Shown here: positions 1-12,076 of the stretch, piece by piece
Numbering within the stretch: position 1 is the stretch's first letter
How the letters are laid out: every line of letters starts with the position of its first letter
Assembly: GCA_008933995.1 (NCBI GenBank)
Contig: WARS01000045.1
Coordinates: 62,001-126,000, forward strand
DNA: 64,000 bases
Source of the DNA: Datnioides undecimradiatus
Taxonomy: Eukaryota > Chordata > Actinopteri > Lobotiformes > Datnioididae
Direction: 5' to 3'
Program-made: the position numbers and the translations under genes
Notes under the pieces: model-generated
What the model saw: only the letters and a program-made list of their open reading frames with translations
The model's database searches: none
Told to the model about the DNA's origin: nothing

Positions 1-669
1 GCAAGACAGTAAACAGTAGAAGAGGACTGAACAACAGGCATCAGTCAGGGCTGAATGCCACGAGGAGAAAACCCCTCCACACCTCAGTGCCTCCTTCCTT
101 CCCAGCCAAAACCCTCCTCGCCGCCTCCCTCTCTCCCCCTCACTCTGTCTCTTTCTTCTTCTGTTCCTTTTTAAACTCTCCTGCAACACCTTCTAGACAC
201 TCAAGCCTTTTCCTTCCTTTTCCCACCTTTTCCTCCTCCCTCTGTCCATCAACAACTGCGCCTTTAACATAGTTAAACCTGACCGAGTGAAGGTGCGACC
301 ACACGCATTAACTGACATATGAAAGCATATACGGAGGAATAAAGTAAACACTGTGTATATCATGACCGAGGTGCCGGGACAAACACTTTGTAATATAAGC
401 AATTAACACACTGTTGAACCAGTCTTTACATGAGAGGGGAGTGCAATTACACACATACAGAGCAAAGGATCATGCACACACGTGTATGCACACAAAGGCG
501 CAAACAACTATAAAGCACTTTGGTGCACACACGCGCACGCACATACACACTCTGGCGGCCATCCAGACTGAGTCTCGTTGCTTGTGTCTATAAAGCCCTG
601 AGCACCATATCGACAACTGTAATAACTGTGGCTGGCAGGAGAGAGCAGATTACAGCAGCAATCATAGGC

Positions 670-698
670 CACGCACACACACACACTCACACACACGT
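670..698. repeat. Interrupted (CA)n microsatellite
   Basis: A short CA array is interrupted by single TC and GC steps. It lies in intron sequence and produces a spurious overlapping frame. Confidence 0.8.
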
Positions 699-1823
699 AT
701 AGACGTCTCCTCTCTCTGTCAAAGACCTGTTTCTTTTCATTGGTTCATCATCAATACAGACCCACACATTTGTGGATCTATATAGGTCGCATATAAAGCG
801 GCACTGCTGTAGCAGAAGCTAACTGGTGCCAGTGTGTCCCTGGTCTTCTGTGAGAGGACTAACACTGAAACATACCGTACATAAAGACAAAGAGTCAGTC
901 ATGGCCAGGACAGGGACATTTGAGGGATTTGAATTCAAGGCACATTCTGAAGCCACAAAAGATTGAACTGTGTTGGATAAAAGGAAAACCATACAGTCGT
1001 ATTTCAAAAAAGACATGATTTACAGGACTGGAGATGTAAAAATTCATCTTATGGAAAATTAATCATGACTGTTTCTGCTATAAATTACATCAGGGCTGAT
1101 TGGAGACTAGAGACCTCTGATTTTTGGGGCCTTCACATGTCTATAAACACCATCCTATCTCTCAAAGCCAAATTTAGACCAGAAAAAAACGTTCTTTAGA
1201 GAAACATAGAGCAGGTGGACAAGCAGTCAGTAAAACCAGCATATGAGAAAGGCAGTCAGTCAGCCAGTCAGTCAGCCAGTCACGTCAGCGAGGGTCTGTA
1301 ATGGCAGTGCAAGGCCACCGGGCTATATAGGAGTGGAGCAAGCGCAGGGTAAGATTGGGGTCAGAAGTATATGGTGCATGGGGCCAAGGGGAGGAAATAT
1401 GTGGAGGGTAGAGGAGAAGAAAGGAGAGGAGAGGGAAGGAGCGGAGAGAAGAGGACCAAACCACATAAAAAATATCATTTAACATTCACATTTTCCTAAA
1501 ATAAAAAGTGTACTCATCACGTGGAATCCTAGTGAAAAAGCAGCTGTATAATGATGTTTACGTCTATGTGCGAGCTTTGAAACTCAGTAAAAGACTCACA
1601 ATACCAGATCTGCACTATCACTGCATAAATATGGACAATGAGTGTGACACGTATGTATAGGCTGCACACCTGTAAAATACGACACCATACCTTCCCACCC
1701 TTTATTCCCCGCAACACTTTCAATCACCCTGTTCTGTTCTCCTCTATTTCACCTCTCCTCATCTCTGCATCTCTGTCCCCTCCCTCCTTTACTCTTACTC
1801 TTCTCTCTTCCTCCCTCTTTCTC

Positions 1824-1826
<3 letters not shown>

Positions 1827-1865
<39 letters not shown>
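1827..1865. repeat. (CT)n microsatellite
   Basis: This is an almost pure CT array of about 19 units at the end of a pyrimidine-rich tract that starts near 1707. The tract gives poly-Ser/Leu and Arg/Glu open frames on the two strands that are not genes. Confidence 0.95.
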
Positions 1866-1870
<5 letters not shown>

Positions 1871-2165
1871 GCCCCCCGACCAAGAAGAAGCGATTTGCAG
1901 CGGCAATCCGTCGCTAATTCGCGCTCAGCGTTCATGAAAAATGTATAGCAGGCAGACTGTAGGGAGATGCAGATTGGCGCTGGGCCCTCAGCAAGAGCTT
2001 GGCTCTGCATTAATGGAACATTATTTTCACCCTCTCCATCCCACCATCACTCCTCTCCATATATGTCTCCATTCTCCCTCCCCTCATCTTTTTCATCTTT
2101 TTTATTATACTGTCTTATTCTAAAACAGAATCTGTTCTAACTCGTCTTTCTTTCTCTGTTCGTCC

Positions 2166-2166
<1 letters not shown>

Positions 2167-2205
<39 letters not shown>

Positions 2206-2213
2206 GTCTGTCT
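2167..2213. repeat. (TC)n followed by (TGTC)n microsatellite
   Basis: A pure TC array of about 17 units passes directly into three TGTC units, making a compound microsatellite. Confidence 0.95.
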
Positions 2214-2520
2214 ACATTACTTTTGAAAATGCTCTTGTCTTGGGTCTAAGAGTTTGATAAAACAAAAGCCATAAATATTCCAGGACTCGATGGAATATTA
2301 GCAGCTCAAACAACCCAAACACAGCTATCTGCAATCTGAACAACTCTGCATGTGTGTGCATATGTGTGTATTTTTTTTCCCCCACACACACTTGCTTGTG
2401 CATTTGCCTGGGAGCGCAGTGTGCAGCCAGCTAAACCTTCTCAAAGATAATAAGAGGAAAAACTTTATCTTAATCTTTAAAAGGCACGACATGAAGTTTG
2501 AATCCAGCTGTGAAATGGGT

Positions 2521-2562
2521 CGTGTGTGTGTGTGTGCGCGTGTGTGTGTGCGCACGTGTGCA
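2521..2562. repeat. Imperfect (GT)n microsatellite
   Basis: This is a GT array with two CG-containing interruptions (GCGCG and GCGCAC), alternating purine and pyrimidine throughout. Confidence 0.9.
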
Positions 2563-3023
2563 TGCAAATGCATCTTAGCATGAATTGCCGGATATGTTCG
2601 TGTGTTCATGTGTGTGGATGTGTTTAAAGCACAGGTATCTTATGAGAGTAGATTAATAACAGCACTGTAATGCCATCAGGACTAGTCACAGTGTGGATCA
2701 TGCATAATAAACCTCCCAAGGAGTTTACACACACACACACATACATGCACGCACACAAACACACATCCTGTCACTATAGCAACGCAGGCAGTGTTGCTGC
2801 CCCCAACTTCAAAGTCAGATGTAATTTCAGCCTCCCAGCAGCCAGAGGGAGCCATGGTGATGACAGACCGTTCACTCCATCCCTCCTTCACTGCCTTCAG
2901 TTTTCTTCTCCCCCATTCCTCTGCTGGCTCCTTCCTTCCACCCTCCCCCTGCCCTGACAACCTGCTGGGAGGCCAGGCATCCAGGACCAGACACAAAAAT
3001 AAACTCAGAAAGGTTAGAAGTAG

Positions 3024-3145
3024 ATGACTGAAGCTGGGGAGAGAGGGAGCAAAAGGGGAAAGAAGGGAGGGTGAAGGACGCTAAACAAGGGAGAAGGGAA
3101 GGAAAGTGGAGGGGGAGAAAGGGAGGAAAAGGAAGGAAGCAGATG
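3024..3145. repeat. Purine-rich (G/A) low-complexity tract
   Basis: About 120 nt are made almost only of G and A on the plus strand, with GGGAGG, GGAAAG and AAGGAAGG words. It is simple-sequence DNA with no coding signal and could adopt triplex structure. Confidence 0.75.
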
Positions 3146-3981
3146 ATGAACTTACTTTCTTTCCACAGCTAGTCCATTTTAACTCCCTGCCTCTTTCTTT
3201 ATCTGTTTTTATCTGCTCAAGTCAAAAGAGTGAAAAATGAGCAGAAGAAAAGGTGGACTGTAAAAAGAAAAACTCCGCAGCAGAAAATTCATTCAGCTTC
3301 AAATATTTGTCCACGTTATTATCCAACGAGAAAGAGAAATTCTTCCAGATTCATATACAGAAAAATTTGACAAGAGAACGTTCCCACGTCCAAACTACTA
3401 ATGAATAGAAAATAGATGTTTCCAATCTTCAGTTCGGATTGGCTCAATAACATTTGAAGCCATTTTAACAGTTAATTTAAATATTAATGTGGTAACAGGA
3501 AATCACCATTTATAATGGAGGGCTTAGTGCCAGAGGGGCATATCTGGCATTAATGGTTGGTGAAAATGAAATCTATATATCAAGTACGCACTTGAGGAGA
3601 TCTATTTTGGTCGCCTGAAATCAATGTGAGGGAGTGTTTTATCCAAAGCAAACCAAACTCAAATTGAACCAAGTGAACTGAGGTGACATCCAGCCAGGAT
3701 CCTGAGCACATTTTAAGAACAACACCGGATGTAACACCTCGAAAGGACAAGGCAAACTGGTAAAACACGCAGTGTGTCATGTTCATTTAACTGTGTATAT
3801 GCAACATCACGACACGGCAGCCTCAGCTTTCACACTGTCACGCTGTTGGCGGCCCCGTGGTGGAACGGGGAGGACAGTTAGGAGGGTGTTGATATGTGTT
3901 TTGTGTCCTTACAAACAAAAAACAAAACAACCGGTAAAATATATAATACATACAAACTGCTGCTCCATACACAGAAACAGT

Positions 3982-4034
3982 CACACACACAGATGCATAC
4001 AAACACACACACACATGCACATATCAACACAAAC
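3982..4034. repeat. Degenerate (CA)n microsatellite
   Basis: CA arrays are interrupted by GATG, TA and AT steps. Together with the GT array about 90 nt downstream they form opposed CA and GT tracts that could pair with each other in single-stranded DNA or RNA. Confidence 0.85.
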
Positions 4035-4122
4035 AGTCATCCAGTTTACATTGCATCATTCATTTTTTTACCCATGCAGGTTTCTTGCCTGTCACAAAAA
4101 TACACATCAGTGGTGTGTGCGT

Positions 4123-4140
4123 TTGTGTGTGTGTGTGTGT

Positions 4141-4176
<36 letters not shown>
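4123..4176. repeat. (GT)n microsatellite
   Basis: About 27 GT units with one TA interruption. It is the source of a spurious 178-residue plus-strand frame (3772-4308) whose C-terminal half is a VCVCVC repeat. Confidence 0.95.
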
Positions 4177-4177
<1 letters not shown>

Positions 4178-4831
4178 CGTGCATGTGTGCGTTAATGGAA
4201 ACCCACAGCAATGAGCTGCCTTTTCTTCTCTGTCCTGAATTTGAACTAGTCTTAAGCTTTGACAAAAGACACCAGCCAGAGGGGGAAGAACTGATGGGCA
4301 AAGGATAAAAAAAAAGGATGAGGAAACAAGAAGAGAAACATTTCTCTCCTTCTAGGGTCAGTCCTCGCTCCCTCTCCTCCTCCTCCTCCTCCCCCTCCCT
4401 TATCTGCCCCCTCTGTCTCTCCTCCTCTGTAGGAGAGGCTGGTGGAGAGGCGCCAGTGGAACCGGACTGGTGTTTTCTTAACCAAGTTCATCCCTCTCCA
4501 TTCCCCCCACCCTTCACTCTCGAATCATAAAGCCTGTCACACGGGGTGTACGCATGTGTAAGCATAGGGGTAGGCGAGTGTGCTCGGACAGAGTGCGCAC
4601 GCTCACATACACACTGTTCTACTATCTGGGCTTCAGTCAGCAAGCCTGTTGGGGTGGTTGGGTATAAACATGGCCTCCCCCCTTTCCTTTCCCCTCTCTG
4701 TGCCAGTGCTGCTCAGCCTTGTGTTACCAGTTTGCTTTAACAACCTACACTGGCCAGCACAGCTCCCAGTAGGTAGAACAGTGTGTAGCCATCAAATTTT
4801 GCCATAAGATACAACTAAAAGCCTTCAGGCC

Positions 4832-5056
4832 AAAAAAAAAGCTTTATTGATCCCCATAGGGAAATTCTCTTATGCTGTGTCTCTGCTCCTCCACAGGGGA
4901 TGAGAGTGCAGAGTCAGCTGCAGAGAAGTGCTGGTGGGGATTCAGTGTCCTGCTAAAGGACACCTCAGCAGAGCACAGCCTTGACAACGTAGAGGTCCGA
5001 ACTTGGATCTTGAAGACTTTCAAACAGGGTCTCGTTGAGCTGCAGACTAGAGCATG
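4832..5056 (-). repeat. Teleost interspersed repeat remnant, non-LTR-like 3' tail
   Basis: Read on the minus strand, this stretch contains a block like GAGGTGTCCTTTAGCAGGAC followed by CACTGAATCCCCACC, and ends in GAATTTCCCTATGGGG then ATCAATAAAGC and an A-rich end. I recognise this word order from fish genomes as an abundant old retroposon-type repeat with an AATAAA-bearing 3' end. Exact family assignment (SINE or LINE 3' end) is not possible by eye. A second, shorter copy of the central block lies in the other orientation at 63370-63425. The copy is diverged and has no coding capacity. Confidence 0.6.
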
Positions 5057-6465
5057 TTAAATCCAAGCTGAATTCCTGCTATTCTTCTCAAAGCATCGCA
5101 GACATGTGAGCAGATAAAATATCAAAAATAAACTTCAAGTATTTAAGAAACAGCCTCATTAAAACAACGGTGACTGCGAGTACGGTTTTCAGATGCGATC
5201 GCAGGTGAATTCTCTGGTTTAAGGACGATGTTGATGTTGTGCACAGATGAAAGACCCGGAGAAATTTGAACTGCAGATCAATTCCGCTTCCTGTACATCT
5301 GGGTTTCAAGCCGTGGGGGAACAAATTGTACGGCCCCGGCAAAAACACGTGTTCGCGGCTCTTGAGGATAAAAAAAAAAACCAAAACAACCTATGCGTGT
5401 ACATGAAACTGTGTGTGCGCGCTAAATGATTCATGAGGACAAACGGAAACAGGCTGGCACACAAGCAGAAAAATAGCCCGTCTGCATTTTAGATGAAGCC
5501 GAGGTCCTCAGACTCGCTGTGTCATGATATCTGGGTCTGCGGTGAAACGGGGGCAGAGGTGAAAACACGGATTCTGTGTGTAAGTTTAACCCAAAGATGC
5601 CATGAAGCGACAATAAATCAATCTTAGTCCCGTTTGAGCGAATTTGAGCGTGTAGGTCTACACACCTCAGAGGGTGAGTCTGGCTTCAGATTAGCTTCCC
5701 TATTCTCAGAGCTGCTGTGTGTTCATAGCAGTGGCAGGGAGCCGCTGTGGCCTTCAGTGCTGCTGTCTGTTCTAAGAATAGGCAGCAGGGTCCAGAGAAC
5801 ATCTCGTCTCTGAGTCTCCCTGCCTCCCTCTCCCCCCAACCTACCCTCCTTTCCTCTCTACACATACTGCAAAAGTATATCTAAGGAATCTAGGACTTAA
5901 ATACATACAAAAACATAAACAGAAATTATGCTTTAGCACTTGATTTGACAGTGTATTTTGAACGGCCCCTTGAAATGTGATTTGCATCTACAGTATGTAA
6001 TCTATGTCATTTTAAACCAATATAAGAAACATATTTTCCTTTCCACAAGTACATCGTTGCTCCTGTCTGTTCACCCTCTCTCCTCCATCACTCTGTTCCT
6101 TCCCCCTTTATCTCTTTTGTATTTCTTTGCTTTCTCAACTCCCTCTGCCTCCCTTTCTCCTCTCCTCTCCTCCCCCCGTGTGCACTAATGTGGAGGCTGA
6201 ATCTAACCCTGCTGGATGACATTACTCTGCGCTGCCTGCTGGCCTGTCTGCCTGCCTGGGGACTCTAAAATAAAACACAGCAGTGTGGAGGGGCACAGAG
6301 TGAGAGCACACACTGTATAGGCAGCCTGACTGACATGTTCTGATAGAGCGCACACGCACGCACACACGCCAGGGTGTGTGAAAACGGCTCACAGAGGACA
6401 GAATGTGTATCAAAGTGTGTGGCGTTTGTGAGCAAAGAGATCTTTGTGAGAGTGAGTGTGGTTGT

Positions 6466-6468
<3 letters not shown>

Positions 6469-6504
<36 letters not shown>
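6469..6504. repeat. (GA)n microsatellite
   Basis: A pure GA array of about 17 units. It accounts for the Arg-Glu repeats in the overlapping plus-strand frame. Confidence 0.95.
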
Positions 6505-6506
<2 letters not shown>

Positions 6507-8279
6507 GGATGGGTGCAGGCCTCTCCAGCTGTGCCCTGTCAATCATTCATGACCTAACACTCGGAAAAACAGAGGAGGGCGAGGTGGACAGCAGTGAGGG
6601 GAAAAGACAGCGAGGGAGAGATAGTGTTTCTGAATTTTCCCTTTTGTCTGATGGAAAATAAGTCAAGGAGGGGCAAATGAGCACTGAAAAACATACAAAA
6701 ATATTTTTGTCTGAGTGTGTGTGTCTGTGTGTGTGTGTGCTAGTGTGAATAACACGCTGCTGCCGGAACCCCATAGCCTGAATTCAACATCCCTCACCCT
6801 GAACAAGTGACAAAAAGATAACCACGTTTCACTTCACCGCTTCACGCCCTCTCTCTCTCTTACTCATTCTCTTCCTCATCCTGCTCTTCACCCCCCATCA
6901 CCTCACCCTCCCACCCTCAGCTCTCTCCCTCTCTCTCTCTCTCTCTGTCTTTCCACATGGCTGGCCATCCTCTCCCATGTCCCAGAGGATGGGAGGCTGT
7001 GCGGCAGCTTGGCAGGCTGTCAGGGGAGCGCTGGAGAGCAGGGAACATGTAGTGACTGGAACAGGGGTTGGGGGTGTGGGGAGTGTGTTGGGGGGGGGTA
7101 GTGGGTATGAAAGCCCTGGCTCCTCACCTCACTGTGGCACTGGAAGAACTGGCTCTGCTTAGAGACGTTAGGCAAAAGATACAAAGGGCTGACAGCACCA
7201 AAGAGAGAAGCAAAACAGAGCTCTCACTCCTTCCTATTCTTACGTACCAGTTACATCAAAAACAGGGCATCAGTCAACATGTCATCCAGTGCCAGTCATC
7301 TAGTTCAGCTCTGTAACACCCTGTCAGTGATAAACACAATGTGTCACCATAACTTTGACCTGTAATTGCCAAACCTGTTCAATTAGTCATTTTAAAAACT
7401 CAAAGAAGAACACTGCTCACTCTTTTTGTGATAATATCTTTTGTATCACATGAGGCACAAAAAAGCAGTTAGGATGAAAAAGTCTGGTTTAAAGTTATGA
7501 CATTTGGTTGGAGACACAAACTGTGCTTTAAATATTTTAAATATTCTTTTACCTTGTGATGCCGTGGAAAAAATGTACTAAACTAAAAAGTTTGCCTACA
7601 GAGTGGTTCATCTCCTCACCAGACAATCTTTTCCCTGGCTGCTGACTTCACTATTGTGTGGGACTGGAGGAACAGGCTCAGCTAGACCAGAGCCAATCTG
7701 AAGAGGCTAAAAATACTGCGAGAGGAATACTGTAGTGGTAATGCTAACCCTGTATTGTACTGAAAATCAGGTGGTGAATCGGGTCAGTTTAAAATGACAC
7801 ACTGAGAAAGCTGTCGGTAAACATTTAAGTCAATCCCGACTGCTGACACCACGAGGCGAGCTTCTCTCGAGCAGATGAAAAGCAACACAGCTGTTAAAAG
7901 TGAAATGCATGCAATGAAAACACGGCTCATGCATTCATTCATTACACTGAGAACCAGAAAAAGCTACAGAAGTCAATGCTAATGCCATGCTTTGAAGTGT
8001 CGCATGAACATTAGCGTTAGTGCTAAAGCTACACGGAAAGATAGATGGTGAACACTTACAGCAATGCTAATGCGTCACTAACAAGCTAGTGCTGAGCTCT
8101 TACTATGTGTTTTTCTAATTGGAGCGTTTACGTGATCAATGATATGGAATAGAAGACATGCTCTATCTCCAATACATTACATTTTAAAAGACCCAAAGGG
8201 GCAGTGTGACTTGCATTTGTGATAAGTTACTAAAGCACTTTTTCCCTTTGGTCTCCCTTCAAAAATCCCGCCACATCAC

Positions 8280-8760
8280 ACAGCAGACTCGTCCCAAAAC
8301 AACAACATGACACTTTGCCGACCCGCGCTCCCTCCCTCCTGACAGAGAGAAAGGGGAAAAAAAAGATGACAGCAGCTTTAGATCTGACATCAAACGCCGG
8401 CGAGAGAGTGAGAAAGAGAGAGGGGGAGGAAAAAAAAAAAACGGTTACATCTCTGCCGTGACAGCTTGCTGGAAGAGCCTGGCAAACGCCGAGCAATTTC
8501 TCCCTCTCTCTCTCTCCCCTTCTATCTATCCATCTCTCCCTCTCAGTGTCTCTCTCTCATCAAAACTTGCCGCCGATTAGGATCTCGGCGAGCCACGCGC
8601 TTTGGAGGAGATGCGAAAACACACAGAGAACCCAAGGGGTAAAACGCCAGGATTAAAGTGGCGAGGGAATGTGGGGTGATAGTGGTGGTGGTTCAAATAG
8701 ATCGGCCCCCGCGACTGCAGCGGCTCCTCGCCTCGCCTTGCTCTCTCGCTCCGGATTCAC
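8280..8760. promoter_or_regulatory. CpG-rich block inside intron 4, possible regulatory element
   Basis: CpG is scarce in the surrounding intron but dense here. By eye I count about 17 CpGs in 8565-8760, in words such as CGGCGAGCCACGCGC and GGCCCCCGCGACTGCAGCGG. A second group lies at 8318-8405. The block is interrupted by pyrimidine- and purine-rich simple sequence. Retained CpG in an intron is compatible with an unmethylated regulatory element or minor promoter. Function is inference only, and no TATA or CCAAT arrangement is clear. Confidence 0.3.
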
Positions 8761-9839
8761 ACACTGATACATCAAGGCCATTTCTCATTATAGCACAAGG
8801 GGGGAAAAACGCTTTTATGATGCTACTTTAGAGGGAAAGACAGAGAGGAAAAGGGAAAGGAGGGGGTAGTGTGGGAGAATGAAAATGAAAAGAAAAAGCA
8901 GAGTTGCCAAGATAAAGCAGATGACATACTACTAGTATGTTATGGAAGAAAAAAAACTAGAGAGAGAGATAGTGAAAGAGAGCGTGAGAGGGTGTGTGTG
9001 CATGAAAAGAAGGAACTGTGCGTTGAAAGACAGTGGACCGGCCAGTGAGCACAGGCTTTAATCGCATCCGTTTATGGAAAATATCATGGCTTAATTTTGA
9101 GTTCATACACTTAATTTAGCTTTTCTTGCAGTTTATTCCTCCAGTCCTGAGGCTCTTCCAAAGTATCTGGTAAATTAAACGGCACACACCTCAAGCAGTG
9201 CCAATATTTGCCACCATTTGCAAATGTCTATTTATTCTATTCTTGAAAGTGCTGCGGAGCTGTGAGGGGAGAAATGATAGAGAGTAAAAACCGATTAGTT
9301 TAGCCAAAAAAACTGGAGCAGCCCACATCCCTCTCTGCTCATAGATCAGCCGGGCCTCAGCATTCCTCAATTACTCCTCCAGTCAACCTGCTTAACGATT
9401 TCTAGCTCGCCCAAATGCCAAATGCGTGTGGGTTTGCATGTGTGCATGCATTCGCAAGAATGTCGATGTCCGTGCATATGCTTTCCTGTGTGTGTGGGTG
9501 TATGTGTGAGCGTGTGAGTGCATGACGCCGTGACCACGGGCGCAAGGCATGTGGCCTTTTTTTTTTGCCTTTGGCAGTGGACGGCAGTCAAAACACAGAA
9601 ATGAGCAGTCAAATCCACGGCTCCCATGGGACGTGAGACAAAGAGGCCGGTTGCAGGGGGGGAGCGGAAGCATTTGATTGGACAGAAACGCTTGTTAGAC
9701 TGTGAGCAAGAGGCGGAGAAAGACGGGGGGAAAATAAAAACGTGTGTTTGGCGGCTGATACAACAACACGCACACACACGTGCACGCATGCACAGGTTTC
9801 AGATTAACTTATGGGTCGCCAGGACTGTCAGTCACTCAC

Positions 9840-9944
9840 CGGCAGGCTGGACGGGCGGTCGTGGGAGACGCCGTCCTCATTGTTGGCCTTCCCAGAGTTC
9901 CCTGGGGCAGGACCCCTGGTGCCATAGGTCTCCTGCTGGGCCTC
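9840..9944 (-). CDS. arid1b: ARID1B exon 4 equivalent, internal coding exon of a BAF subunit
   Basis: The exon has 105 nt and encodes 35 residues in phase 0, starting EAQQETYGTRGPAPGNSGK and ending SHDRPSSLP. The acceptor is a good pyrimidine tract, TTTCTCTTTAG, before GAG; the donor is CCG/GTGAGT. Human ARID1B has the related segment with EGYGTR, a GK-N-ED core and the same RPSSLP end, and the splice junction after RPSSLP agrees with ARID1A exon 4. The YGTR and GK-x-NNED features fit ARID1B better than ARID1A. In the protein this is a disordered, Gln/Pro-rich segment ahead of the ARID domain. ARID1B is the ARID subunit of canonical BAF, acting in the nucleus in chromatin remodelling. The length is a multiple of three, so skipping keeps the frame. 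Only the paralogue naming (arid1b rather than another teleost arid1 copy) is uncertain. Confidence 0.9.
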
Positions 9945-10035
9945 CTAAAGAGAAAGACACAGAGTTATTTAGCTCCAGAGTCAATGAATTAACATAACCT
10001 ATTTCACTTAAGTCAGCTCAATTATGTTTATATAC

Positions 10036-10056
10036 TGTATATATATATATATATAT
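10036..10056. repeat. (AT)n microsatellite
   Basis: A short pure AT array about 90 nt from the exon 4 acceptor, on the intron 3 side. Confidence 0.85.
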
Positions 10057-10761
10057 CTCAGGTACATACAGAGCACATCATTTACAGAGAGACACCAATT
10101 TCCAGAGTATGAATTCTATTACCAATGGCTTCTTTAGAGCTTTAAATCAGGATATGATAAATACTGTCATACGTTATGGCACTCATGGGGTGAAAACATT
10201 ACAGCATGTGATGCAATAAAAAGTGTCATTACTGTGTCCTCTGTTTAGGAATAATAAGTTCATGGCTTAAATGCCTCCGCAACATGTTTTCCATTGGTCT
10301 TTGATACACAGGTTTAAATGATTCTTGCTAAGATATATATCTATGACAAAATCAACCACAGCACACATTAGGAGATTATTTTTATTCCAAATATTGGTAG
10401 TGACTTTGATTGAAATGAGCAGTATCCTTGGAGTTGAAATCATTGCTTTTCCTGCTAAGTACTAGTTGTGTCATAGCGCAGGCAACAAAATGATGAAAAT
10501 TGTCTAACTGTGTGTGACAGGGATTGAGGGGATGAGTTGGACTGTTCTTTCAGGTTGAAAGGGGCTGTAATAAAGACTCTGATTCTCAGTTAGATCAAGT
10601 CACAACACAAAGCGGCACGTTGCGCTAGGAAATACACACATGCACAAGCTGATACAGTACATGGAGACTGAAAAACATCCAAGCACGCAATCCATCAGCA
10701 CACCATACCATACCAATTCATTTCAACCAAATCCCAGCCTAACCACCCACTAATCCTTGAA

Positions 10762-10788
10762 ACACACACACACACACACACACACACA
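10762..10788. repeat. (AC)n microsatellite
   Basis: A pure AC array of about 13 units, with further broken CA steps to about 10820. Confidence 0.9.
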
Positions 10789-11158
10789 ATGCACATACAA
10801 ACACACACTAGTACACACGCTCAGTCCTATTGTTCAATCTAAGTCATTTTCTTTCCCTCTGTAATCACAAGCCTATCTAGTGTAAACCAATTTTCTCCCC
10901 ATTGTCGGAGGTGTTGCCCTCTCCCTCTCCCTCCCTCTGTATCTCTCCCTCCTTCCCTCTCCCTCTTCTTTTCATTCACCACGGAGGTCGTTCCTCCATC
11001 ATGTTAAGCGTCGGCAGCACAATAGCAACTTGTTAAAGAGCTCTGAGTGGAAGGATTAGTGATAACTGATCGGCGAGACGCGGCGAGAGATCACACGCGA
11101 GTGCTTGCACACACAACCAGACACAACATACATACGCACAGCCGCACATTCATGTAAT

Positions 11159-11213
11159 GCACACACACACACACAGAAGCAGACTCCCACACACACACAC
11201 ACACACACACACA
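11159..11213. repeat. Double (CA)n microsatellite
   Basis: Two CA arrays are separated by a 13-nt unique spacer around AGAAGCAGACTCC. Confidence 0.9.
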
Positions 11214-12024
11214 GGATGTGTTAAGGTTTTTACTATCGAAATCCATTTTTCCCCACAGTTTGATTTCTTATCTGTTGTGTGATTATACTGTAGTAGGTGG
11301 GCAATATCCCTGTCAGCTAGGTGATATAATTTTATAGCAGAAGATTATCCTTCACAGCGAGAGATGTATCATGTGAAATGGATCTATTATTAGAGCATTA
11401 AATGGGTCGTAATTTGTGCATCCAGGCTGAATGATACCAATTCAGTACTTTTCTACATTCTTTATGAACTCTGATCTAAGGTTTTACACTCTCTATACAT
11501 TACCTGTAAAGTTAGTCTACGCACACAGTTTGCATGCAGCATTAGCGGTTGTGCACATGCAGAGACGAAAAGTTAATGCATTCATTCATCTATTATTTAA
11601 AAAAGCTAATGTGGTGACCTTAAATGCCCTGGAGAAGCCCCTTCATACCCACATTTCAGTTATTAGCCAATTAAATCACTGAATGGTCCTTGTAAAAATA
11701 TAGGGAATATAGAAAATGTTAAATATTATCAACATGACACTTCAGTAAAATAGTATACTCAAAGTGCATGAGGAAAAGACCTCCACCTGCCGACTTACTA
11801 ATGAGCCATTGTTTCTAAATCTAGTCCTGCAGTGTTTTTGTTATATGTTATGTGAAATTGTTTATATGTTCTGAGGGTTATATAAATTTATACATTTCAA
11901 TATGGACAATCGCACATTCTCACTGAAATAATATGATTTTAGATTTCTATGATAATAGATGGAGAATGAACATGTTTGCAACATTTAAAGTGACAGCATC
12001 CACGTTCCAGAGTGTGTCACATTA

Positions 12025-12030
<6 letters not shown>

Positions 12031-12074
<44 letters not shown>
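12031..12074. repeat. (CA)22 microsatellite
   Basis: A perfect CA array of 22 units, likely to be length-variable. Confidence 0.97.

Positions 12075-12076
<2 letters not shown>

Larger units (their letters stand above)
1..9839 (-). other. arid1b: arid1b intron 4 (partial, 3' part outside window)
   Basis: This is the intron downstream of the exon at 9840-9944. It opens with a strong donor (CCG/GTGAGT on the minus strand), and no acceptor or following exon is recognisable down to position 1. The next ARID1B exon should begin with residues like DLSGSIDDLP, and I found no such frame. Contents: (CT)n tracts near 1.8 and 2.2 kb, (TG)n and (CA)n arrays between 2.5 and 4.2 kb, a purine-rich tract at 3024-3145, an interspersed repeat remnant at 4832-5056, a (GA)n array near 6.5 kb and a CpG-rich block at 8280-8760. 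Between 7300 and 8220 I see only unremarkable sequence with several scattered GCTAATGC-like words. Open frames here are low-complexity or chance frames. Confidence 0.75.

Noticed and set aside
3772-4308. 178-codon plus-strand open frame
   Set aside because: Its C-terminal half is a read-through of a GT microsatellite (VCVCVC) and the rest has no recognisable domain.
1-9839. Search for the exon beginning DLSGSIDDLP that should follow RPSSLP
   Set aside because: No matching frame was found on the minus strand, so it is taken to lie outside the window.
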